A stretch of 64,000 nt of DNA from Gracilaria gracilis (lineage: Eukaryota; Rhodophyta; Florideophyceae; Gracilariales; Gracilariaceae). Made by a program: the position numbers and the translations under genes. The stretch covers positions 310,001 through 374,000 of the forward strand of contig JARGSG010000038.1 of assembly GCA_030374805.1 (NCBI GenBank). Reading direction: 5' to 3'. This document shows, in pieces, positions 55,713-64,000 of this stretch (its first letter is position 1; the number at the start of each line of letters is the position of its first letter). Below the pieces are notes generated by a model. It was not told the origin of the DNA, made no database searches, and was given only the letters and a program-made list of their open reading frames with translations.

Positions 55713-56568
55713 TTCTTCTTCTTCTTCTTCTTTACTGTGGTCAGTCGCCCCTGATTTCAAGGCGGCCGAAGAACGATCTATTGATGTTTGTATCTAAAGG
55801 TAGTTCTCTCTCTTAAAGAAGGCCAGAAACCGTAGCGGCCACTGCTTAATCATATCAACTAACGATTTGTCTTTCGGTTCCTCAAGCGTCGGTAGTTCCT
55901 CACGCCGGGCTTTGTTTGTCAGTGGACAGCGAAAAGGAACATGATCTACGTCTTTCTTAACTGCTGTGCCACAGGTGCAGCGTAGCACCTTTCCGTTCAG
56001 ATACGGGCTTACCGGGTGGAGTGTTGAAACATGCCCAGTGGCAAACTGCGCCAACGTTACCTCCGATAGTCTCAAAATCTTTTCATCCTCGTCTCTCTCG
56101 ATTGGCAACATACTTTTACTCCGCACTTTGAGCCTTACCCTCGCCATTACGTCCATCATGTCCACAGGATTCTGCATCTGTTGTGTAAGAGAAAGTTTGA
56201 GGCCTGATTTAGCAAGCGCATCGACGCTGTCATTTCTGAAAACTCCACAGTGACTTGGTGCCCAACATACGTACACAGCGGAGCGAAGACTCACATTGTG
56301 AACCGTGAATGCCAAATCCTGAAGATTTCTGCTTTGAAAGCGAAGATTCCCTTGTAGTGCCTCGACCAACGCCAAAGAATCCGGAATCACTCTTATAACC
56401 GTGTCATTTTCCTCTTGTACATCTTGGAGGGCTGCCTGCATGGCGTGGATCTCGGCCGTGTACGAGCAGACGTTGATGCCCGCAGGTAAGACTGCCCTTC
56501 TTGTTTCTGCGATGGTTTTTGAGTATATCTCGTACGCTCTGGCGCGTACCTTTCCTGGTTTCACCTGA
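55713..56568 (-). mobile_element. 5'-truncated LINE fragment with RNase H domain
   Basis: An 856-bp insertion on the minus strand, flanked by a perfect 10-bp direct repeat CAAGATGCAC (55703-55712 and 56569-56578). Its 3' end is a (GAA)n tail, seen as TTC repeats at 55713-55732. Coding sequence (to 55794) has an RNase HI domain: YTAEIHAMQAAL (Glu), VIPDSLALVEAL (Asp), WAPSHCGVFRNDSVDALA (His, Asp), then a Cys-His end CTCGTAVKKDVDH...CP typical of LINE C-termini. Target duplication, simple-repeat tail and 5' truncation are the marks of LINE retrotransposition. The RNase H frame is still open. Confidence 0.82.
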
Positions 56569-56578
56569 CAAGATGCAC

Positions 56579-57119
56579 ATCTCTTGTTTTCAGCCGTATT
56601 TTTACCCAAGCATACAACCAGCGCGCGCCATTTTCATCATCAGAAGAGTATTGGAGATCATCTTCAGTGCCGTTTGAAAAATCAGGATCACTAGAGCACT
56701 CATATCTATTGTCTCCAATGATATCTAAATTAAGAAAAAAATGTTCTCAATTATTGAGAGAATTGTCATTTGTTGCTGGTTCCAAATTTTCTTCAGGTAC
56801 ATCAACGGCTTCAGCGGTAGGTGCGTTTCTGGCCCCATCTTTCTATGAACTTCTAAAGATTTGCATTTTTTTCTCTTGGTGTTTGCCTAAGACGCCCTGG
56901 ACGAATTTCGTGGGCACTATCGCATGCGGTACAAACTCGAGGCGCTCTATATCCTTCGGATTGCTTTCCAGGTTCGTACTTCTGTAATTAGGCGTCAGTA
57001 ACAGTTCTACCACATATTACATGTATGGGCTTTTGGCAATAGAGACAATTGTGAGCATGACACCGAGAGGGATCATGGTGTTTGCAGGTTCCAAACAAAA
57101 CTTGTGCATACTCTGGCAT
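56579..57119 (-). pseudogene. Zinc-finger region of the unclassified transposon, broken
   Basis: From ATG 57119 (MPEYAQVLFGTCKHH) a Cys/His cluster is read: GTCKHHDPSRCHAHNCLYC, then IHVICGR, and after an in-frame TAA (56991-56993) RAPRVCTACD. An acidic stretch (SSDDENG, near 56.65 kb) and a LYAWVKIRLKT segment follow, up to the LINE target site. The order and spacing match the intact ORF at 62745-63428, so the two are homologous. The cluster probably binds zinc; DNA-end recognition would be a fair guess. Confidence 0.55.
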
Positions 57120-59540
57120 TGTTGTTACTGCAAATGGTTGAAATAGAAGAATGAAATGGCAGTTTCCAGGATCGAAGAGTTTCTGGGGACGATGGTTCGG
57201 TTGAAGAAACAGAAACGTTCCAAATGCCTTCTCTTTTGTTCCCAGTTCGGAGATTTCTACTTTTTTTCCCCCACTGATGAGTGGGGAAGCAATCCAGATA
57301 TCCCGGCGGTGACAATCAACCCTTGGACACACCAACGTTAGGATGTAGAGGTGTTTGCCAGAGATATTCAATCAAAACGTACAAACGGGTTTTGTTTCAA
57401 AGCGAAGGTTTTTGGGGGTATGTAGAGAGATGAGCCTCCACTCCAACTTGTCTCTCAATGAATACCGTACATGGACTATGAGTATCTGGAGAAGTTCTGG
57501 AATTTCTTCAGTTTGTTTTATACTATGTACAAAGTTGTACTGGCAAAGAAATGCAGTGTCTAAAACAGCCACAAAGCGATTGTAGAACCAGATACCATGA
57601 ACGGAAGTACATTGAAATCCCACCTATAGTATTTAACTTAAATACTTGTAATAATTGCTACGGCAAGCTAGGATAAGTGCAACGGAGAGCTGGAATACTT
57701 GTTTTGGTGAACTGGAATAGGTACCAGAAGAGATGGAATAGGCGCAAGGAAAAGTACCGGGTATAGGTGCTTGTCCCTCGGAAAGCTCTTCCTGATGCCT
57801 ATTCCACAAATTTGGGCACCAGGAAGAGATCTTTTCCTGGTGCCTGACAAGGCTTAATCACCACCACACCTGATCATTCCTCGATACAAGCAGAAAAGCT
57901 GTGTTTGACAACCCGCTGCTCCCACTTGAACATCCACGCCCTCGACGACGAGCTGTGGCTTACGCCGCCAAACCTCTGGCCGATACGTCTCCCATTCGGC
58001 TTTCAAACCTCTCTCCATATTCATCATCTTCTTCGCACCCAATGGATTCTGGTAAAACGGATTTCGTGGGCTTAGCGTCTTCCATTCTGGGAGTGATCGA
58101 GGAACTTGAGAAAACTGTACAAAAGTTCTTCGAACGCGGAGATGTCAAAAGAGACAACATAGATCCACCTGGTCGACTTAAATGATATTATGAAGAGGCC
58201 GCACAAGTTCTTCGACGCCTTCAAACTGTTTCCACACCGGATTACATCATGCTGCGGAGATTGCATCTGTAAGAGTCGTCTTTTCATGACGATAGTAAGA
58301 AGCTCACATTATTGGTACGGTGCGTCGAAAACGCCAGACGAACCGATCGAATACGGAGAATGAGAGAGATTTTGTGCGAGTGTGAGCAGACTGCGAAAGA
58401 GTTCTTCGACTTTCTGGGAGAGAAAGGGTCGCCAATTTTGGTTGCTTAGCCTTCTCATTCAGAAGAGTACAGCCCATGCACCCCGTTTTCAAGCAGTCCA
58501 CCAGCACTTGACCCGGACCATAGCGCAGTAGTGCTATATAACGAAAGGCAGAATTATTCCTTTCTGCGCATAATGGGTACGAAAGTCGCTGCATTGCTGT
58601 TGAAGCCGTTCAGAGGCCATAGGAAGATAATTCCGCATCACCGGAGTGCAGAAGATTCAGAGGAAGGTAGCACCGCACTAGTAGAGAAAGAAATAATGCG
58701 ATGAACACGCCGAGAGAACGAGATTTTGCTTGAATATCTGGGTCCACGACCAATCTTTCGTCGCTTTCGCTTGTGGTTCCATGAGCATTTTTATTAAGAA
58801 CATAGGCCCTAAATATCAAATTAGCAGCCTCAATGAGACGTTCGTATCCAAATCAGAGCTAGACAAAAGAATCCTTAGGTAGCAAGTTGTTACTCTTGCA
58901 ACTGTAACCTGTAGGTCAAATTATTTTTAGCTGTTTCGGCACTCCTGGTCGTTTCTAAACGAAGCAGGGAAAATGGAGCTGTCTTCACTGCGTGTGTTCA
59001 CATAATGTTAGCCATTGTATCGTTGCAATGCACACGACAAGGGTGGCATCTGTTACACGAGTATGCTCACACTGGCAATACGTTACGAGAGTGGATTGTT
59101 AGAGTGAATGCAAGTGGGGCGTTGAAGAATACAGCGATAAGCCCCGTTCTCCTCCGCTGTACGTTTATGTACCATGTCTCTATTGCGTACAAGGATGAAA
59201 GGACTACATTGGAGAATACCGAGCATGCGTCACCCGCATTGACCTAACCGAGCGTTGCTGGCGAACCGTCTTGAGGAGATCTCTGTATCCGATGGACGTT
59301 TTGCAGACGGTCTAGCCACACTACCGTAATCCAGCCTTTGCGTGGCTACTTTTTTGCAGGGTTCGCTGTCTTCGGATGCCGTTTTGCTCACTGTCTCGCA
59401 CATGCAGTCACCGTACTACAAAAGCCGCCGATGTTCGTACTGATATCTGCCTCTCTTCCCTCCCATGTCCGTTTCTTAGAAAATTCCGTCTTTCCGAGCG
59501 GCGACATTTTCAACACGCACGCGAACAAAGCGCTAGCGCC
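57120..59540. other. No gene supported
   Basis: Short frames only. One small palindrome lies at 57815-57844. The region may contain the 5' part of the DIRS-like fossil that follows. Confidence 0.4.
57815..57844. repeat. 30-bp near-perfect palindrome
   Basis: Arms GGCACCAGGAA and TTCCTGGTGCC around an AGATCT centre; only one base pair fails to match. It could be a hairpin terminator, a protein-binding site or a chance inverted repeat near similar AGGAAGAG words. Confidence 0.6.
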
Positions 59541-60191
59541 ATGTTGACCGATCAACCTCCCGAAACGCCGCAACAGCTCCACGTTTCGGACTTCCAGGCC
59601 GTTCGGAACGCCTCTAAGCCGGAGAATAATAATTGTAGTTCTATTGCACTTACTGTAGCTGCCGATAAACTCAATGGCCATAATAATATCTACCAGAGGG
59701 GAGAGTATTTGCCTGTTTCGCATATGGGTTACTTTAAGCCCCCATCGACGTCTTTCTTCGGAGAACTGCGCAATCGCGACAGGGGTTCTGCAACAGAATT
59801 GGATTACATAAACCCCGCAGGCGTTTGGCTTGAAGTATTGCTAAATGCTTTTCGGCTTGCACGCGAAGAAGTTGATAACTTTCAACAATGTGGAAAGCTT
59901 TTAGCTCTTGGGGAACAGGGTTTAAAGGCAAGCCTCGAAGTTCTGACCATGAGGGGACAGTACTTTAAGGACATTGTAGAGCAGAGGATCGAAGTCGCTC
60001 GACAAATGGCATTGCTTGTTGAGCAAGGACACGACGCCGAGCATTCTGAACCCTATGGGACTGCTCGCGAGGCCTTGACCTCTCGTTTGGAGATCGACGC
60101 AGCCAAAGAGCTTGCCAAACTCCGCCTCGCTCAGGCATCTAAACTTTCTAAAAATGGGGCCGCACACGGTGGAGGCCATTCAAAGAGATAA
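59541..60191 (+). CDS. DIRS-like gag-type ORF (fossil)
   Basis: ATG 59541 (MLTDQPPETPQQ). The product has a helical region (GLKASLEVLTMRGQYFKDIV, RQMALLVEQGHDAEH) and a basic His/Gly-rich end (GGGHSKR). It overlaps the pol frame at its 3' end. The assignment rests mainly on position. Confidence 0.45.
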   Translation: MLTDQPPETPQQLHVSDFQAVRNASKPENNNCSSIALTVAADKLNGHNNIYQRGEYLPVSHMGYFKPPSTSFFGELRNRDRGSATELDYINPAGVWLEVLLNAFRLAREEVDNFQQCGKLLALGEQGLKASLEVLTMRGQYFKDIVEQRIEVARQMALLVEQGHDAEHSEPYGTAREALTSRLEIDAAKELAKLRLAQASKLSKNGAAHGGGHSKR

Positions 60192-61956
60192 AAGGTACGT
60201 GTATGAGAAGCGCAAAAGTAGCTGTTGGGGAATGTCCACTTTGGCGCAAGACGTCGCTACGAGCAGATCTTTGGCGTCAACTGCTCAACGCTTTGCCATT
60301 CGTGGTGCGTTCCATTCGGTTTGGTATTTTAGATCAACTATCAATACCATTCACGGACGGGACAGTACTGCCCAACATTCCCCAGTCTTAGTGGGACAAG
60401 GATTACGTAGAAGAAGACTTGAGACGAGAAATATTAGAGAGTATCTACGAGGAAATCACAGAGGACTTCGCGAGGGCTCTTGTACCCGAGGGCAAGATGG
60501 TTTCTTCTGCTTTTACTGTGTGGCGCACAGATTCCACTTGAAAAGAGAAGCCTCGGTTTGTAATCAATTTTTCGCAGCAGAGCAAGCACTGACCAAAGGG
60601 GACAACAAAAATGGAGACTTTACTTGGGTTCGCTCTCGACCTCCAACACAAGGACTACCTCATGTCCTGGGACATAAAGGGGGATACCGTGCGTTTTCCC
60701 TGCACCCCAGTATGCGGGACAATTTCATCTTTCGGTACGGACAGCGCTACTTTCGCTGCATAGCGCTTCCTTTCGGCTGGAGACGGTCAGCCTGGTGGTT
60801 CACAAAGCTGCTCAAGCCGCTCGTCAGGTATATTCGTTGCACATTAGGCTACCGGCTCTTGCCTTACATCGACGACTTCTTGGCATCGCCGTTGCTCTCG
60901 GGCCGCCCTTCCATGCCGAGGAACTGCGCAATAGTCCGCAAGAAGCTGGGACGGCTTCTTCAAAGGTTGGGGATAACCAGGTACCCTTCCAAGGGCAACA
61001 GGCCGGGTTCTCAGCAATTCGAACACCTGGGGTTTCACATAAACGCACTCAGTATGCGTGTCCACCTGGTGTCACACAAAGTGGAACGCGTTCAACGCCT
61101 CTCCGTGAAACTGCTGCGCACTGCTGTTCTGCACCGACGTTTAGTGTCTTTGCAATCGCTGCGCCAGTTCTGCGGCGTTTGCATTTCTTTAGGCCTAGCC
61201 TTCCCTCTAGCGCGATTCTACAAACGGTGTTTCTACGACGATATTTGTACAACTTCGTACAAAGTTCGTCAACGACTCGGAGCCGATGTCCGCGTTCGCC
61301 TCTCCCGGGAGTCTCTCCGGGGCATTCGCTACTGGTGCTCACTTACCTGCGGCGAGAGTCGCTCGCTTCACCACGAGGGAGCTCAGCTTTCAATGCACAG
61401 CGACGCAGCGGACGTAGGCTACGGAGGTACGCTTGGTACAAACCTACGGGCAGGGCGCCCCGGTTCGTGGGAAGGACAAGGTTTATGGAGAAGCACCGAG
61501 AAGATTCTTTGGATCACACTACGAGAGCTGCGCGCAGTTGCGCTTCTTATATCCCACCACTTTGCGGACCATATTTCTCAGGATCACGTGCGCAAGGTCC
61601 TCATTCACGAGAACAATCAGGCCTTTGCCCTGGTTCTGAACGCCATGGTGTCAGCCTCTACTGCGCTGATGTCCGAATTGCGGAAGCTCCGTCGACTCCT
61701 ACGCGCTCTCGGGATAACAGTGGAAGCGAAGTGGCTGCCCAGTGCAGTGAACCGTTTCCCGGATCGGCTCTCCCGAACGTGGTTGCCACACGACGTTCGT
61801 GCGACGCTGCGCCTGATGGACGCATTGAAGCGTGAATACGACTCCGACCGCCACGTGTTCTGGAATCGGCCACTCGGGAAACGACTAGCCGACCGCAGGA
61901 AGTACGTGGAGTCCCATATGGAAGACCACTGGTCGCCAAACCTCTGTCATATGTGA
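60112..61956 (+). CDS. DIRS-like reverse transcriptase/RNase H ORF (fossil)
   Basis: The frame contains FRYGQRYFRCIALPFGW, LLPYIDDFLASP (active-site box), FEHLGFHINALSM, and an RNase H part with MHSDAADVGYGG, LRELRAVALLI, IHENNQAFALVLNAM and WLPSAVNRFPDRLSR. The LGF.IN motif after the catalytic box and this RNase H type are characteristic of DIRS-like elements in algae and other protists. Confidence 0.7.
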   Translation: MPNSASLRHLNFLKMGPHTVEAIQRDKRYVYEKRKSSCWGMSTLAQDVATSRSLASTAQRFAIRGAFHSVWYFRSTINTIHGRDSTAQHSPVLVGQGLRRRRLETRNIREYLRGNHRGLREGSCTRGQDGFFCFYCVAHRFHLKREASVCNQFFAAEQALTKGDNKNGDFTWVRSRPPTQGLPHVLGHKGGYRAFSLHPSMRDNFIFRYGQRYFRCIALPFGWRRSAWWFTKLLKPLVRYIRCTLGYRLLPYIDDFLASPLLSGRPSMPRNCAIVRKKLGRLLQRLGITRYPSKGNRPGSQQFEHLGFHINALSMRVHLVSHKVERVQRLSVKLLRTAVLHRRLVSLQSLRQFCGVCISLGLAFPLARFYKRCFYDDICTTSYKVRQRLGADVRVRLSRESLRGIRYWCSLTCGESRSLHHEGAQLSMHSDAADVGYGGTLGTNLRAGRPGSWEGQGLWRSTEKILWITLRELRAVALLISHHFADHISQDHVRKVLIHENNQAFALVLNAMVSASTALMSELRKLRRLLRALGITVEAKWLPSAVNRFPDRLSRTWLPHDVRATLRLMDALKREYDSDRHVFWNRPLGKRLADRRKYVESHMEDHWSPNLCHM

Positions 61957-62744
61957 ACCCTTCCCTTCGACTTTCTTCCCCTAGGCATCGCCAAAATCGC
62001 CCGCGAAGAGTCGAAGGGCATCCTCGTCGCTCCACATTCGCCGAACCAACAGTGGGTTTCCCGCCTTCAACGCATGAGCACACATTTCGAAGTTATGCAT
62101 TAAAAGGGTGAGAAACAATACAAACAGTGTACACAAGAACAAGACGATCACACAACAACAGATGAGCTGCGCTTAATCTCTGACAGCAAAGAGTGCGGCA
62201 CCGACCCAATAAATAGGCAGAAAGGAACAAACATAAACGGTTGTGAGTACTAAACGGTCGTTGAACCTTGTCGGGGACTCGGAACTTTGGGGTTCCAGGT
62301 GTCGGGTTTATTGGAATACATACCTGGAAGAGGCCGATGCTCTTTCAGGTACCCATTCAATACATTCCAAGTACGAGACCGACCCACGAAGTGTAACAAG
62401 GGTAACCGGATTTTGGTTCCCGTGTTCAAATGGAAACACTATGCATCTAGTGACAACAATGGCCAATTGAATTTGATATAGTAGTGACCAGGTAAAAACG
62501 AATTTACCAATAATGTGGTACAGAAACAAACAAACCTCAATCAGATTGCAGATTCTGCATGCCATATAAAGTGTCTATACACAACAAAGTAACTACTGTG
62601 TAATACTGTTGTTTTTAGCGTCACCATTTACCTGTGTTTTAATACAACCATAAGTAACGTAGCAATGATTATGAACCAAACTTCAGGAGCACGAAGTAGA
62701 GTTCAGTTTTCTTTCAAGTTCTGCTTCTTTCGGAATAGTAAACC
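61957..62744. other. No gene seen
   Basis: Downstream DNA of the DIRS-like remnant; no recombinase frame found. Confidence 0.4.
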
Positions 62745-63428
62745 ATGTCAGAGTGTACTGAACGTCTGCACGGAACCTGCAAGCACCATAAACCGAAGGG
62801 ATGCCATGCTCACACTTGCCTTTATTGTACTAAATCAATCCATGGTATATGTGGTCGCGCTCTTAATCCTGAAGAAATCGAAAAATATGCCCCCGGGAAA
62901 GAAATAGAGGGATATGGAGCTCCTCGCGTTTGTACAGGCTGCGACTTGGAAGATGAAGTACATCCAGGACGATATGTACCCAAATTGCTCAACAGAAATA
63001 GAGCTCTAGTTGGTACACCAAAACTGTCCACTGAGCCCTCTGTTGTTCCTCAATTTCCTCTCGCTGTTTCACAGGAGTCAATTCCGGAGAACCACAGCCC
63101 AAAGCGGTCTTTCACAACAGAAGAGAATCTTCCAATATTGTTCAACGTGGATGTAATTGGTGACTCTGATACAGACAGTAGTGATTCTGACTACATTTTG
63201 AGAACATTCGAAGACGCAGAATACTCTTCAAATGACGAATTTGGTGATGGTCCGCATCATGCTTGGGTGGAAGTACCGCTGCAGACAAAGCGCATTCAGT
63301 TGGAGATTGAAGATATTGAGGGTTCTTACGACTATACGTTCCGGTTTCAGCATTGCAACTCTTGTATTTTGAAGATCTTCCGTCCATGTTTTTGCCTTTT
63401 TAACCACACTGTCTGTGTTGTACTCTAA
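62745..63428 (+). CDS. Cys/His-cluster zinc-binding protein related to the 57-kb transposon ORF
   Basis: ATG 62745 opens a 227-codon frame. Residues about 6-75 form a Cys/His cluster: HGTCKHHKPKGCHAHTCLYC, SIHGICGR, then APRVCTGCD. A middle part is followed by an acidic Ser/Asp-rich stretch (SDTDSSDSD, YSSNDEFGDG) and HAWVEVPLQTKRIQLEIED. The same series occurs, broken, at 57119-56579. It is probably the N-terminal part or a separate ORF of the same unclassified DNA transposon; the downstream transposase is not present here before copy C begins. The C-terminal 45 residues (FRFQHCNSCILKIF and on) may be read-through into flanking DNA. Confidence 0.55.
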   Translation: MSECTERLHGTCKHHKPKGCHAHTCLYCTKSIHGICGRALNPEEIEKYAPGKEIEGYGAPRVCTGCDLEDEVHPGRYVPKLLNRNRALVGTPKLSTEPSVVPQFPLAVSQESIPENHSPKRSFTTEENLPILFNVDVIGDSDTDSSDSDYILRTFEDAEYSSNDEFGDGPHHAWVEVPLQTKRIQLEIEDIEGSYDYTFRFQHCNSCILKIFRPCFCLFNHTVCVVL

Positions 63429-63599
63429 GTGGGTTTCCCTCGCCTCTTAAACCTTTAAAACCGCACACCGTCTTAAAATACGTTTCAATACCAAAAGCTT
63501 TCATATCGAAACAATCGAAAAATCCAAAAACTAACTGTGCAAAACGGGATTGTTAAGGCACCCCCTTCTCAACTCCAAACCCTTTCAGAAGCAGTAGAA

Positions 63600-64000
63600 A
63601 GGTTTTATTGGCTTAGGGAAGGAGAATATGGGCCTGAGGGGTCGTGTGGCGGTGCTGCCGGAGCAAGTGTGGAGCACGTGGAGAAGGCGTGCATGTTGCT
63701 GTTCGAATTAAAGGAGTTGTTGAGAGGAGGAGATGTTGGGATGGAAAGGGGAGACGAAAAGGTTCACCGGTGTCGTCAGGCTCTCGCGGTGGACGTGGGT
63801 GTGTGAGGGGACGACGAGGGAAGAGAAATGTGGGAAGATTGATGGGCGGCGGCTCAAGAAGAGGCGAAAGAGGGGGGGTGTGATGGTGGACGGGTATGGA
63901 AATGTGTATGTATCGCCGCAGCTTCCGTGTGGAGCGCCAATGGTTGAGTTTTGTAGTGCGACGGCGGCTGTGCGAACAGCGGAACGCGTACTGGAGGAGC
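63600..64000 (+). pseudogene. Third, diverged copy of large-transposon gene 6 (copy C, cut by window edge)
   Basis: Shares GGAGAATATG, GAGGGGTCGTGTGG, and a coding path like HVEKACMLLFELKELLRGGDVG with gene 6 of copies A and B (HAEKACHLLLEVKELVREGG). The match continues to the window end (AERVLEE). Frame changes and many substitutions make it clearly older than A and B. The orientation is that of copy A, so the right end of copy C should lie beyond the window. Confidence 0.7.

Larger units (their letters stand above)
52098..57119 (-). mobile_element. Unclassified DNA transposon with LINE insertion (remnant)
   Basis: A chain of minus-strand frames: zinc-finger region (57119 to about 56579), a LINE insertion (55713-56568), a putative DDE transposase (55712 to 54524) and a SAP/nuclease-like ORF (54136 to 52098). 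The zinc-finger part is related to the ORF at 62745-63428, which supports a repeat family. Several stops and frame changes are present. I did not find terminal repeats, and the joining of these ORFs into one element is inference. Confidence 0.4.
59541..61956 (+). mobile_element. DIRS-like retrotransposon remnant (fossil)
   Basis: Two overlapping frames, a gag-like ORF and a reverse transcriptase/RNase H ORF, in the arrangement of DIRS-order elements. No tyrosine recombinase frame or inverted termini were recognised in the window, so the element looks partial. The two visible frames appear open, and its age cannot be judged. Confidence 0.65.

Noticed and set aside
60795-61835. 346-codon frame overlapping the DIRS-like pol gene
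   Set aside because: Out-of-frame shadow; the reverse transcriptase and RNase H motifs are in the other frame.

Overview
This window reads as a transposon-rich stretch of a eukaryotic nuclear genome. Almost every recognisable gene belongs to a mobile element. There are Ty3/Gypsy, DIRS-like and LINE retroelements, PIF/Harbinger-like DNA transposons, and two very large DNA transposons with cargo genes. TAA, TAG and TGA all act as stops, and the one credible spliced gene has a short GTAAGT...AG intron. I cannot name the organism; an alga or another protist is my guess, not something the sequence proves. I saw no rRNA, tRNA, CRISPR array or housekeeping gene.

Layout. 1 to about 4.5 kb: 3' part of a Ty3/Gypsy fossil with an extra ORF after pol. 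4.7-5.6 kb: small intron-bearing hypothetical gene. 7.6-10.75 kb: two different PIF/Harbinger-like transposases. 11.7-28.26 kb: large DNA transposon, copy A. 28.9-51.2 kb: a second Ty3/Gypsy fossil (chromovirus type) with both LTRs, split by copy B of the large transposon (32.9-48.35 kb), which lies in the opposite orientation to A. 52.1-57.1 kb: an unclassified DNA transposon (zinc finger, putative DDE transposase, SAP/nuclease-like ORF) that carries a 5'-truncated LINE insertion with a clear target-site duplication. 59.5-62 kb: DIRS-like fossil. 62.7-63.4 kb: a second zinc-finger ORF related to the one at 57 kb. 63.6-64 kb: the edge of a third, more diverged copy (C) of the large transposon.

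The most notable content is the large transposon in copies A and B. By comparison of the two copies it carries six genes: (1) a transposase with Tnp2/Plavaka/KDZ-like motifs; (2) a basic coiled-coil protein; (3) a DNA methyltransferase of the DPPY class fused to a C-terminal SET domain; (4) a ParB-like domain fused to an Fe(II)/2-oxoglutarate oxygenase-like domain; (5) a ketopantoate-reductase-like Rossmann protein; (6) a second coiled-coil protein. Genes 3 and 4 are divergent and flank a cluster of 71-84 bp near-perfect palindromes. Copy A has lost the 5' part of gene 4 and copy B the 5' part of gene 3, and both deletions end at a palindrome edge. A transposon that carries a DNA methylase, a probable histone methylase and a possible base oxidase looks like a mobile chromatin-modifying kit. 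The domain calls come from motifs read by eye; the joint function is inference.
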